A DNA stretch of 64,000 nt, from positions 734,686-798,685 of the forward strand of contig NMRB01000062.1 in assembly GCA_002633025.1 (NCBI GenBank), written 5' to 3'. The stretch comes from Notospermus geniculatus. Taxonomy: Eukaryota > Nemertea > Pilidiophora > Heteronemertea > Lineidae. Below the pieces are notes generated by a model. The model was not told where the DNA came from and searched no databases. It saw only the letters and a program-made list of their open reading frames with translations. Positions 11,280 through 22,501 of the stretch are shown in pieces. Within the stretch, counting starts at the first letter, position 1. Every line of letters starts with the position of its first letter. A program made the translations under genes and the position numbers.

Positions 11280-12940
11280 TTGTTTCTGTCAGTTGTGTTC
11301 TTTTGAAGAGCTTGTCGGAGGTCAACAATTTTCACCAGCAATTTGCAGTTGCTGTTGAGCATTCTTTGAAATCAATAAGACCCAACAAATTGCTAGGCAA
11401 CTCAAAGAATGTTCTGAACATCTCGTGTACCTGGCACCATTGTCGTCAAAGACGTCCATTTGACTAAGAGGATCAGGTCTATCAATTGGTAACTTCCACA
11501 GCTCTCCTTATAATCCTATTATTTCAACCGGCATAATTGCCTCACCATTAGTCTTACTAGAAGCTTTGCGACTGCTGGCAGCATCTTGAGAAATTCACGA
11601 GCACCGGGCGGTTTTTCTCCCTCGTTTGAATGTTAAGAATGTGTCCACTTTCTGTGATAATAATCATTGGCTTGCTGAAGGCTAGTTTACCTAATGGACA
11701 ATAACGTGTTGGGAGAGTTGGAAACCATCAGCTCTTGGCAATCTTCACACCAAGTTGTTGCGCTGTCAGATGGGATCAAAAGTCGCCTGACTTTCTCAGA
11801 CTGTTTATTGCACAATAACTCCGAGGTACGCTGGACAAATATGGTTTCTTCTTAAAGGTGAATGTCAGCAGTATCCTCAAAACACTTACCTGATGGCATT
11901 GTCTTAAAAGCCATGGAAACTTGACTAGGATTGTGGCTTCTGTGTGCTGTGCAGAGATTTGGTTAGGACTTGACAACGGCCTTTATGCTGACGTCAGGTT
12001 GCAACTGCGATTGCCTGCGCCACAACGGAATAGATGGCATCAAGTGAAGAACTCATGGTCTGCAGGTCGCCAAAGCGAAAATGTGTGATCGTGGATCTTG
12101 GAACAGGTGGCATCTGCGCACAGGGAATTGTAACTGAAGTCAGGTCGATGCCTGTGGGGATCACGATTTGGCATGGCACAGAAGTTGAACCGGTTTGACT
12201 CTTGCAATTCATGATCTTTTGGATCAGCGACTGATGCCGATTGTCGCAGGTGAGATGCAACTATATGCCATATCAGCGACTGATTTGTTCCGCGCAGTCG
12301 TGACTCAGATGCAAAGTGATTCCGGAAATGTCATTCACCACCTGTTCTATGCCCTTGCAAGGTCGATCTGACATCATCTGGAGGCCTTGAGCTGAGGGCA
12401 AGCTCAGTATAGAATGAAAATCGCCACCAGTACCTCACCTTTAATGCGTAAAAATGTTGACTGGTCAATTGCATCTTTTCTCCTCTCATGCCCCATAATG
12501 GCCTCGGTTATGCCTGCTTGATGGGTAACCAGGATATTAGCTGGGAAATGGACGTAATTAAGATAGTCACATTCATTACATAAAACCTGGCTAGAAAAGG
12601 TAAAGAACTGGTCCGAGTTGGACCTTTGGTGATGCTGGACATGGTTCTATGGTGTGTTTATGTACAAGATGAGAAGGCTCCTTGGATACTGGTAAGATTT
12701 TTTATGATGGCGATTATGAGAACACCATGCACTTCTAAGTATGTGCTCTTACGATCCCCATAGAACCCCATAAAATGTGAGGAATCTAATACCTGAGCAC
12801 CATTTAGGTTGTAAGAGGAATTTTCCAAGTTACTTGAATATCCTGTTTTTTATGTGGGTTTTATTCAGACTTTTATTGGCGATGTTGGTGGTTGGTTGAG
12901 CTGTTGGCATGCCAATGAGAGAATGGTTGTTGATGTTTAT
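11280..12940. other. No gene recognised
   Basis: An 88-codon minus-strand frame at 11994-12260 is the longest; I do not recognise it and see no supporting splice chain. Nothing else stands out. Confidence 0.4.
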
Positions 12941-12948
12941 AAAAGCTG

Positions 12949-13105
12949 CTGCTCCACTTGGGAGTTTTCTCCTCTGAGTTGGCTCTCCATGGGCGATTAA
13001 CCTACAGTTTATGCCGAGACCAGTGACACAAACAACTGCTCATAGTTGAGTTGCGCATAGAGAACCACTTGCACAAGGTAAACTCAAGTGGAGCAGCACC
13101 TTGAG
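12949..13105. repeat. MITE-like copy d (GGCTCTCTATGGGCAAC family)
   Basis: CTGCTCCACTTGGGAGTTTTC on the left pairs with AACTCAAGTGGAGCAGCACC on the right. Inside are GAGTTGGCTCTCCATGGGCG and the signature GAGACCAGTGACACAAACAA. Confidence 0.85.
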
Positions 13106-13670
13106 GGTAGGTTGCAGATGGAAATTTCATGAAAAAGGACCCATATCTGTCCGTATGTTAGGGGAGGGAGAGGGTCTGAAGAGATTTAAAGCATGTTTTA
13201 AATTTTTTGTTTTATCACCTGCAATTTGAATTGAGTTGTCCCATTAGACTATTTATCATTTTTTCCTGGTGATTTTTCATTGCTCTCTTCTCATTTTCAT
13301 TTTGAATCTGTTTTTAACGATTCTTTTTGAAGCAAATAATAGACAGCAGCAGGTGCTCGTGAAAATGTACCTGTTTATTATTCCCAAAGTTGATTATGTT
13401 ACATTCCACTTATCGTTAATTACATGTTATGAAGGATGCTTCATGGTGTCAGTGGGCCAATTATACCAAAGATTGATGAAAAATACGTCCAGGGTGACAC
13501 CAACCCAAGATGAAAGATGTATTTGACTTAGTTGATATCTGTAAGATAGAGTTTGTTTCTGGCCCTCATCAAATTCCCAGACGATCGTGCGAGTCTCCAT
13601 TGTGATGTTGGTGGTGAATGATCAAAATGGAGAGGATGTGTTAAATATATGCCCCATTCAAGAAGTCTCC

Positions 13671-14028
13671 TTAAAGCTGAACTTAATAGATATAAACCCC
13701 AAGCGGCAGAGGTAGAAATTACAAACAACCATCCGCCATGTTTTGAACAGCCACCGAACACTTCGTGGCGCATACAGAAAAAGGATCGCCAATCGATCAG
13801 GGGTGTGTGGGTTCGAATCTTGGTACTGTCACGGATTATTTTTCGTTTTTTATCATTTGACAGCTGTGCTGAGATCTTTACTGTTCAGGAGCGTGGTGGC
13901 AAGTGAAACCAACTGTGACCGTCCGAGAGGGTGTATGATGTTTGGTGGCTGTTCAAAACATGGCGGATGGTTGTTTGTAATTTCTACCTCTGCCGCTTGG
14001 GGTTTATATCTATTAAGTTCAGCTTTAA
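13671..14028. repeat. Large fold-back element, arms about 90-100 bp
   Basis: TTAAAGCTGAACTTAATAGA through GAACAGCCACCGAACA is repeated as its reverse complement at the right end, finishing with TCTATTAAGTTCAGCTTTAA. The arms include CCATCCGCCATGTTTTGAAC. The ~180-bp interior holds a GGGTTCGAATC box-B-like word near 13810. Opposite-strand open frames here are mirror images of one another. Confidence 0.9.
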
Positions 14029-14700
14029 CTCTAAGGTCCACTTTAAGCTTTCGTATTCTTTTGTATTCAATAGCTAAAGGTAAACCTTAGAGTTAAGTCT
14101 AGAATACGGCCCATTCTGTACTTTGAACTAGGCCTATCACTTGCCTTTTTTGGTGGGCATGGCCTACGTTGAGAGTTGGTCAAAACTGGCAGTTACTTGG
14201 ATATTTTCAACCGTCGTCATAAAAGATAATCTGTCAATCACCAGTGATTCTGACCCTCGCTCTCTACGTCACCGCACACAAACTGACGGAGGGAGCGAGG
14301 GCTTAGAACCGCTGATTACCTAAGTGCTCATCAGGTGTTGCTACAAGGGCTGGTATTGAAGTCAACAGGAAATGCATGATCTCTCACTTCGTCTTGGCAG
14401 ACCAAAACAACATTTCCAAATCTGCTGGTTTGTCAACAAATTCCAAGATACATGCCATTCCTATCAAGTAATGTTTGGCTTTTCTCATGAGATAATATAT
14501 CTTGTTACATACGGATCTTCATGATGCCTTGATTAGCAAGATATGGCCTTTACCTTTGGTTTGCTTACCTGAGGGGTTTGGTAAATAACAATGTTGTCAT
14601 CTTTCTTGGCATTTTTTCAAAAATCTCTTAATGCTGACAGCAGATGAAAACGTATTCGCAGATGAGTAAAATAAGAATATTGAATTGAACACACTAGTGG

Positions 14701-14880
14701 TTCTGCAGACAGTATTGGACAAATAATTATACAGCAGGAGGAAACCAGAGTGCCCGCAGAAAATCTACGCTGTTAAAGAGTGTTGTCTCTATCACATGAA
14801 GAAAGAGCTGAACTTGGGATTGAACCCAGAACCTCAGTGGTGACAGCCACTGCTGTTTCCACTGCACAATAAAAGTGTGG
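14701..14880. repeat. Interspersed repeat copy
   Basis: Shares AGTATTGGACAAATAATTAT-ACAGCAGGAGGAAACC and an AACCCAGAACCTCAGTGG stretch with copies at about 1011-1110, 7520-7560 and 29752-29880. Family unknown. Confidence 0.55.
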
Positions 14881-15098
14881 TCATCTTGGTGTTCTCTAAG
14901 TTTGGTTCATGCCAACAAGCAAACTGTCAGAACAGTGATACTTTCTGAATAAGACTGGGGTACGATGATTTGGTTCGCTCATTTTCTTCCAGGTTAAACC
15001 AAGTGGATTTCATCATAATAGTTTTTTGGAAAAAAATAACCGATAACTATCACTTATCTGATCTCGTTTTGATCTTTTCTTATTCCTTCTATTTCCAG

Positions 15099-18000
15099 GT
15101 CGTCCTCGCCAGCGTGCCGCACATGCAATGTGGCTTCTCAAAAGGGATCTTTTCATCCAATGGTGTGGCAATCCCAAGAACAGTATCATCTTGACCTGTC
15201 GAACGTCCCCTGGAACGCTGGCTAGACAGTTAATTGACAATCCGACGGAGAAGCACATCACCGTCGAGGTAGGTTACGGGACTTCGGGTACTCACTAAGT
15301 GGCTTCTTGCGTAATCAAACATTCGCTTCCCAGAAACTGCCACGATCATTTCCAATAATCAATTAGTGCAAAAGAGTAAGAACTGTTACCTTCGTGCTGT
15401 ACCTGGTTAGTTTAGAAGATTTTTGGTCTCAAATTGTTCTTGATATTTATTAGGTAAAAAGGAGAGTTAGACTGGAGGGACTTGAACTAGAGGATTACCT
15501 CAAGAGAGAAAAAGAGAAAGAAGCAAAGGCTGCAGCTATCAAAGCTGAACAAGCAAAAAAGTAAGAGTTGTTTTGAATTCTCTTGATGCATCCTGATGTA
15601 ATCAGTGGCTGCTTCCTAGTGTGAAGTGACATGTGAACGCTAAGAACACCACTGATGCCCCAAGGATGAAGAAAGGAGAACACATGGGGTTGGAGCGATT
15701 GAAAGTCCTGTAAGGTGACCAGCTTGACTAACACTGAAGGGTTGGTGTACTCACAGCATTTGCTAGCTCTGTGGCTAAAGCGGCCCATACACGATCAATA
15801 TTATTGCACAATATGGGGCCCAAAATAGGGGCGTGTGCTTCTGGCATGATGGGTAGAAGAAAGATTGGCAATAATATTGCCCATTTTGAGCCTCATATTG
15901 TGCAATAATATTGCACGTGTATGGGGGCTTTACAAGTGGTCTTGGCTGATGTAAAGTCAAGTTATTGATATGCAGTTGAACCTCCGTATTAAAAAATATG
16001 TACAGTATATGCTTCTGAAGAACCTGTATTGGTCCTTGCCAATCCAGACCCGTACCGAAGGAAATAAAGTCACTTCTGGTTTGCCCTTTCAGAGTAGTAG
16101 CTAAGTTGTCTCAGCTTGTGATCATTTAATCTGGTCCAATGATTAGACCAGATTAGAAAATGTTGCACTGAAATCTACGTGTAGGTGTCTAATTATTGTG
16201 GAGTTAATGAAGTCTTAAAATGTCTTTTCCAGAGAGAAGGAGGAGTCTAGTGACGAGAGTGATATGGAGGTGGAGGAGGGGAGTGCAACCAAGCATGACC
16301 TTATGTCAAAAGGAGAGGTACGCCAAGTGAATTAACAGATCAAATTCTCAAGAAATCGATCTCAGACTTAAAAGTGCGCTATAGCTGTTTGGTAGTGCCA
16401 GTTAGTCTCATCTTTGTACCTACCATTGCTGTTCGGTGGAATGTTTCCCACTGATTGCCAAGTTGCAAGGTGGACTAGGGACTTTTTCGCCCACAAACTT
16501 AGAAACTGGGGTTGGAATCCTGTGCGTCTGTTACTGAGGTAAAGATGCTCTTTGACTGACCGATTTCCATCTTTATATTCCAGGGTAAAACTCGGTCAAG
16601 TTTCTTCAAACACGCCAAGAAGACATATCCCATGTTCCCCTTCACCGAGGAGAGAATCAGATGGGATGACTACGGCGAGATAGTCAGGTAAGATTTTGTA
16701 GGAACCCTGCGGATGGTCAGGAATCACTGGTTATACTGCACTGTTGAGCTTTCATAATAGGATTCTTCAATCGATCTCTCCCCATTCCAAATCAAGCAAA
16801 CCTGGTGGTAATTTGTGATACTATACTACTATTTGTGATGCTATAAGGAGCCACGGTGGTGTAGTGGTTCGGGTGTCCAACTAGTGGTCAGAGGGTCCAG
16901 GGTTCGAATCCCGCTGTGACGTGAGACTTTAGGCAAGTCTCTTTGCCTCACTGGCCTCTCTCCACACTGCTGTATAAATGGGTACCGGTTGGAAATGCTC
17001 AGACTGTAGCGCTGAATGAGCAGCTCATCTGAGTTCTACTGACAGGTTTCAGGATAGACAGGGGTTAAAGTGTAAAGTCAGATGACACCTCTACCATTGT
17101 TGATATCAGACTATAAACCCAAAACTTTAAACTTTATTCCCGTTATAGGACGGAGGATTATGCCATTCCAGACACAGCCCCGGTTGAGGAAGAAAAGAAA
17201 CATGGGGTGAGTTTCAAAAACTGCTCGAAAACTTCTTTTTCTGTTGATTGGATATGAGCAGTGGCAAAGAGTAGTGGACTTGTGACCGACAGGCCGCATG
17301 TTCGATACAAAGTTGAGTTGCTGCTTCACATTCTGAACTGGTCTGAAAGAGTCAAGTGAGTTGCTTCTTGAATTCCACAGAAATTTTCTCATCCAATTCG
17401 AAATCTTGAGGACTTGATTACCCCTATTGTCGTGACTTAATTTGATGTTTTTTGTTTGAAATCCACAGGAAACAGATAAACCAGAAGATCAGGCAATGGA
17501 AGGTAAGATTATCTTCTTGTAATGTCAAGATAGAAAAGTGAAGTTTTGAGAATGCAGCACCAATTCAGGGCATTATCACTACTCATTATAAAACAATACT
17601 GGGTTATATCTATGTAATGTGGGAGGAACGTGTAGCCCCACCCCCAGACAAAACCTGTGTTGTCAGGAGTGACCTACCAGATAAAACAACTGGCACAACC
17701 GGGACTGACCCATTACCACAGTGGTGACAAGTACGGATGTTTCCACTATGCCACCCTGACAACCCAAATATTTGCCAAATATCAGACTTGCCATGTGCCT
17801 AGATAAGTGAACGAATATGTTCAAGGCTCGTCTCATCTTGGATGCCTCTTGTGCTCTTCACTAAAACACACTAAGAGTTGCTTTTTGCAGTGTTTGTGCT
17901 CATCACTAAAGCACTCATCACTAAAGCACACTTTCTGATAAGTCGACAGTGTGCTTACTGGGCTAACTGAGCTATAAATATTACATTACATTACTGAGCT

Positions 18001-20729
18001 ATTAACCTGTGTTTCCAGACACCACCATCGTTCCGACCAAGACCATCTCAGCCACTCAGACGATCGACATCAATGCCAATGTGGTCTATATCGACTTTGA
18101 GGGCCGTTCTGATGGAGAATCAATACGAAAGATCTTAGGACAGATCAAGCCAAAGCAGTTGGTAAGAGCAGTCATGTCAATTTAAAGTCGTCTAGTCAGA
18201 ACTTAATACTTCTTAACACCTTGAGTGCTCTAGGTTTCAGGTGGCCGTTATAATCGATTGGCCTCACAAAGTGAGAGTAAAGTTGATCAGTAACCTGAAC
18301 ATTTAACAACCGGTGACTGGATTTCAAGCCTCTTGTCTTCTCTATTGACACACCAAAACTCCGGAACAAACTGGCAACTTCTGTCAGGAACTGTGAAACT
18401 CTGAACAGTTTCAAATGTCAATTGAAACAATTTCTTTCTTACGAAGCCTGTTGAACTCTGAAGCACTTTGAGTGGTCTCAATAGTTGGATACAGCGCTCT
18501 AGCAAAAGCAGGCGGTTGTCACGACCGAGGAAAGTGTTAACAGCCTTAAAACACAATAGCTGAGACGTACGTCTCTGCAGTTTGACAAAAGTAGTGGGCA
18601 GCAGTGATGTTGAGTAAACTGATGACCAATGATGATCATTTGCAACAAGCAGTGTTTCCTCTTCCATTACTTTTTTTAGCCAAAGTAAAGAAAATCCCTA
18701 TTGTTCAATAATGTTAAACACCGTGTTCAATAGGGATTTTCTTTACTGTGACTAAAAAAAGTAATGGAAGAGGAAACCCTGAACAAGTGCATTTACTGGT
18801 GTACACTGATAATTTGCACTGAGCTATTTGTCCTGCTGCATGGGCACAGATTGTTCTGGTCCACATTGTCAATATGGATTTATGCTGTAAAAGAGTTATT
18901 TATGAGAGATCTTCCAGAAAGTATCAATGGGATATCTTTTTCAGATTCTGGTGCGAGGAAGTCCAGAATCTACAGATGCTCTTGCTGAATACTGTACAAG
19001 CACACAAGGCCTTGTCACGGGGTCAATCTTCAAACCAAATATTCATGATGTCATTGATGCAACAACCGAGGGATTCATATACCAGGTTAGGATACTGAAG
19101 GGTTTATATGTGTTGGTGATCGTGGTTACGACTCAGATTTAATATTTCTGCCCTAATCTCTTATGTTCCGCTTTGATTTTGTCCTTATGCAGGCTCAAGC
19201 AGAGAAGTATCTGAATTGATTTGGAAAGAGCCAGTTCTAATCCTGCTTCATTCAATTCAAATCAACTGCACTTTCAAGTAGAATGGAACCTCTCACTATC
19301 AACGATACCTCTGGGGCTGACCGGTGTTGTCCTTGTGTCCTGATTACAGAGGTCAAAATGAATAGGAATGACCTGTTAGGTGTCCTTGGAGAGGTGTCCT
19401 CATAGCAGAGGAGTCTACTGTCCACTACGAGAGGTCCACTATAGTTCCTCATTTCTTTTCAACAAACAGCTGGTAAAGCTGAACATTGTACATTGTATTT
19501 GTTTAAACTCTCTCCAGGTTAAGCTTAAAGATTCCTTGGTGAGTGCACTGCGAATGTACAAGGCCAAAGACGTGGAAGTGGCATGGATGGATGCAAAGAT
19601 TGAAGTCAAGAAAGGCAAGACGGATACGGGTGCCATGTTTGAAAGAGAAGAGGGAGAGATTGATGATGACTTTGAAAGGTTGAAAAGGCTGAGGGGTAAG
19701 TCATTTTGTCACATTTACGGACACAATTGGTTGTCTTTGAAGATGTGCCATGGAGGCATTGGCTTGTTACTCAGCCTGTGTATTGGTTCGTAGCAGTGCA
19801 TGAACAGACGCTCATCCATATGAAAAGTTTGCAGATTGGCTCTCTATGGGCAACTCCGTAGAGTGTGTACAGACAGTCCTCCATATGAAAGTTGGCTTTC
19901 TATGTGCAACTTGTCCATACAAAACTATGGGTTGTCATTTGTGTCACTGGTCAAGGTATAAGCTGGAGGGTAGCCCATTGAAAGCCAACTCGTGGGAGAA
20001 TCTTGAGGCTCTGTTTTACAAAACAAAGTTTTCTCACAGTTGTCTGTTTTTCCTTCAGGTGAACAGGCTGAACCAGAGGAAGATGTGATCCCAGTCTTGG
20101 AACCAGTTGCTCAAAATGAGGTGAGTCCGTTTTACGAAATCTTCATCTGTGCAGGTCAGAAATCGTGGTGTCACAACCGTGGAGATATCTATCAGATCTC
20201 AGCCTTTCGCAGTAATCTCTCGTCTCAACATTCTTCATGAATCTTGCATTTTCAGGTGGTAGGCCACACCCCGGTGTTCATCAACGAACCAAAGCTATCT
20301 GATCTGAAGACGGTCATGGTGCGGGCCGGTATCCAAGCAGAGTTTATCGCCGGTGTCCTTGTCTGTAACAATAGTGTGGCAGTTAAGAGGGTGAGTCTGA
20401 TGCTGAACCAAACGGATTGCCTCTTATCACCTCCTTATAGGAGCTTTGATAGCCGAGTGGTTCTCATGTACACTTAGCTTAGGAAGCGGCAGGTCCCGGG
20501 TTCGAATCCAACCCAGGCCATATTGGACTAATCATCCCTGGCTCTTCAGTCCAACGCATGGAACAGTAAGCCGTGGTGCATTGTATCTTTGCCAGCCATA
20601 ACATTAGTGTTAATTTCTTTCCCTATTTATTTTCAGAATGAAGCTGGGAGAATTCAACTGGAAGGTTGCCTTGGTCATGATTATTTTAAAGTGAGAGAGC
20701 TGCTTTATGAACAATACGCCATTGTCTGA
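15099..20729 (+). CDS. CPSF2: CPSF2 (CPSF100), C-terminal half; frameshifted
   Basis: Cleavage and polyadenylation specificity factor subunit 2, the catalytically inactive partner of the CPSF3 endonuclease in nuclear pre-mRNA 3'-end processing. Exons: 15099-15268, 15454-15560, 16233-16317, 16584-16687, 17149-17206, 17469-17502, 18019-18161, 18945-19085, 19518-19695, 20059-20120, 20256-20390, 20637-20729. Recognised pieces are VVLAS/CGFS then [15 protein letters not shown] and PGTLAR (end of the beta-CASP region), the charged linker, [14 protein letters not shown], the RMMBL-like [10 protein letters not shown] segment, [18 protein letters not shown], and the conserved C-terminus ending LLYEQYAIV. 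Roughly 436 residues are visible against about 780 for the family. Within the first exon the frame changes near 15138-15146 (TCAAAAGGGATC), as if one base were missing. The metallo-beta-lactamase half was not found in the 15 kb upstream. All later exon phases agree. The call is secure; completeness is not. Confidence 0.95.
15777..15931. repeat. Fold-back element in a CPSF2 intron
   Basis: AAAGCGGCCCATACACGATC and AATATTATTGCACAATATG on the left are mirrored by CATATTGTGCAATAATATTG and CGTGTATGGGGGCTTT on the right. About 150 bp and MITE-like. Confidence 0.85.
16847..17135 (+). mobile_element. tRNA-derived SINE, family 1
   Basis: The head resembles a tRNA: box A-like TGGTGTAGTGG near 16857 and box B-like GGTTCGAATCC near 16901. 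The body contains CTCACTGGCCTCTCTCCACA and GAGCAGCTCATCTGAG. A tail follows (GGTTTCAGGATAGACAGGGG ... ATGACACCTCTACC ... CTATAAACCC). A reverse-oriented copy is at 52037-52265 and a tail-only copy at 32773-32875. The tail ends about 14-20 bp before the CPSF2 exon at 17149. Confidence 0.85.
17590..17765. repeat. Possible interspersed repeat in CPSF2 intron
   Basis: GTAGCCCCACCCCCAGACAA and the following GTGGTGACAAGTACGGATGT-TTCCACTATGCCACC resemble the tRNA-like or repeat debris seen elsewhere (14820-14880). No second full copy was aligned, so this is tentative. Confidence 0.3.
18655..18776. repeat. Long near-perfect hairpin in a CPSF2 intron
   Basis: TTTCCTCTTCCATTACTTTT...AAAATCCCTATTG is followed after a loop of about 25 nt by its reverse complement ending AAGTAATGGAAGAGGAAA. 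The stem is about 45-48 bp with one small bulge region. It could be a very compact MITE or a pre-miRNA or hairpin-RNA-like transcript region. Nothing supports expression here. Confidence 0.85.
19281..19445. repeat. ACAGTGGAACCTC-type fold-back copy
   Basis: GAATGGAACCTCTCACTATC on the left and ACTACGAGAGGTCCACTATAG on the right, with GGTGTCCT and AGAGGTC words inside. It is more diverged than the copy at 4262-4440. It ends about 70 bp before the CPSF2 exon at 19518. Confidence 0.7.
19813..20040. repeat. MITE-like copy e (GGCTCTCTATGGGCAAC family)
   Basis: CATATGAAAAGTTTGCAGAT and TTGGCTCTCTATGGGCAACT are followed by a second left-end-like segment (CCTCCATATGAAAGTTGGCT), suggesting one copy nested in or next to another. 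The right part has AGCCCATTGAAAGCCAACTC. It ends just before the CPSF2 exon at 20059. Confidence 0.75.
20441..20595 (+). mobile_element. tRNA-derived SINE, family 2
   Basis: The head TAGCCGAGTGGTTC resembles box A of tRNA-Leu or tRNA-Ser, and GGGTTCGAATCC near 20498 is box B-like. The body (TAATCATCCCTGGCT ... CATGGAACAGTAAGCC ... GTGGTGCATTGTA) recurs at 51345-51505. It lies in the last CPSF2 intron. Confidence 0.8.
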
Positions 20730-20748
20730 AAAGGATCCTGTTTGAAAC

Positions 20749-20754
20749 AATAAA
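20749..20754 (+). terminator. CPSF2 poly(A) signal AATAAA
   Basis: Canonical AATAAA about 20 nt after the CPSF2 stop codon. It gives a very short 3' UTR of roughly 40-50 nt. Confidence 0.75.
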
Positions 20755-20759
20755 CTGCA

Positions 20760-22495
20760 TTTACTGTTCGAAATACGAGATGTGTTGGTCATTTTCAAGC
20801 TCTCGTGTTCAGTTATCTCATGTCTTTGCCTGGATGAAAGCTGAAGAGATGGTGAATTGTGAAGATGTTTCCTGATCCCCAACAGCATTGGTGATCAAGG
20901 GCAAAGTGGTTTTTACTAGACCTACGATATAAACCAGAGTATGTTTGTGTAACAGTCTCGTGGACATATTTTTTATCTGAAACTTGTGGTAAGGAGTTGT
21001 TGGTGCCTACCGGTATTTGCTGAGAGAAAAGGGAATGGCAGATGGAGATGACATATTTTTGTTTTGTGCCGATCCCCTCCAATTGTCCAAAGGCGTGTGG
21101 AACACTTGGTCGGCAGGTGGGGTCACTGTGATGCTACAATCATGTTATGTAAACCTAAGAATGAAATTGCTTCTTGTCATTGACACTACCACCTGTTGTA
21201 AGAGAATGTGACATCAAGATGTGTTTTATTCGGAATAAAGTGTTGTGTGCAAATCTCTTGTCAGTGTCTGTTTCCTCTTTGTGTCTATTTCCTGTTGCGC
21301 GTGTCTGTTGTTGTCTTGCCATCAATGCCACTGAATGGGCCTGCATGTAGGGCATGATAAACCAGAGGAAAAGTTGAACATAACTTTGCAAAATACACAT
21401 TTATTCAGTAAATTCCTTCAGCGATTTAAACATATACAATATTGACAGCAGTTGTGTCTCTGTATCCCTGCTAGATTGCATGCTTACTATGTTCACAGAG
21501 GGCATCATTTGGATGTTCGTTCAGCAGAACTCTTCCAATAAACATTAAGCAGTTTCAGTAGCAGTTGACAGCTGTTATATACATGTTGATACATGTAACA
21601 GCTGTCAACTGCCTGTTCAATTACCTGTTCAATTTCTCCCTGAGAAGAGGAGAATTGGAAGGTTTAAGTACATGTACAGCATAACATTAGATAAACGTGA
21701 AGCAGTTCATGGTGTCAGCAGTGAAGTGTCAGGTCATCAATTCTGCCCTCCAAACGAAGACTGCAGTAACTGCAATTTCTGCAGCCTTGCGTTTTATGCC
21801 ATATCTCCCTTGTTTTAGGTGGCAGCTCTGAATAATTTTGCAAGAAAGGAGAGCAGTATCTACAGATGTTATTACACACCTACATTATCCACTTCATTGA
21901 ATAGGAAAGGCTGCAGAGGCTGTACAAGGGAAGACTGCAATATGCAGATACTGCAGTCTTCCATTGTAGGGCAGAATTACTCCACATATATTAATCACAG
22001 TGCCGTGGAATATCATTTTCCAGTCTGTCATCATAAAATAAGACCACGGACTTGAATCTACCGGTATGTTAACTCTGTTGGATATGTTCTATTTTGCCAA
22101 ACGCAGGAGCCTGTTCAAGACAGTTCTAACACTGGAAGACTGCGCAATGTACAGCAGTAAGACGGACAACAATCCAACTCTGAGGACGGAATTGAAATGA
22201 CAAAAATGTCAGGACGGAATGATTTGATTACAGACAAACTAAACGCACAAATGGAAGTACAAACTTCACGACAGAATTACTGATGATCATATCAGATCCA
22301 CAGATCACACGTTTTGGAACTGGCTTTTTCATCAGATTACAATTATGTATTGAAATAGGTGGAGTCCCATCCACATTGACTTGACATGCCTCAAAGTACA
22401 GGACACTGGGCTCTTTCCCCTGATGTACCGGTATAGCAAAGAAAAGGCTTAGCAGTTTGGAAGTACTTCAATGACGACATGTTTACACTCGTTAA
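20760..22495. other. CPSF2-DRC5 intergenic region
   Basis: The two genes converge here. I see no exon. A small palindrome is annotated separately at 21561-21612. Between about 21740 and 21960 the words CTGCAGT/ACTGCAG and AGACTGCA recur, suggesting a loose inverted repeat. Another AATAAA occurs at about 21234. Confidence 0.5.
21561..21612. repeat. Short hairpin palindrome
   Basis: GCAGTTGACAGCTGTTATAT-ACATGT, a 4-nt spacer, then ACATGTAACAGCTGTCAACTGC. The arms are about 22-24 bp with one two-base bulge. A transcription terminator role is not implied for a Pol II gene. Confidence 0.85.
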
Positions 22496-22501
22496 CACGC
22501 A

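Noticed and set aside
11994-12260. 88-codon minus frame
   Set aside because: No recognisable domain, no consistent splice chain, no homologous feel; left as unassigned.
13743-14090. 115-codon forward frame and matching minus frames
   Set aside because: They read the two arms of a fold-back element in opposite directions; peptides are mirror copies.
16857-16912. Possible functional tRNA gene
   Set aside because: Box A and box B words are present but no acceptor stem or anticodon arm fold is evident, and the unit continues into a repeated SINE body.
20449-20512. Possible tRNA-Leu or tRNA-Ser gene
   Set aside because: Same reasoning: box A/B words lie in a SINE with a second copy sharing the non-tRNA body.
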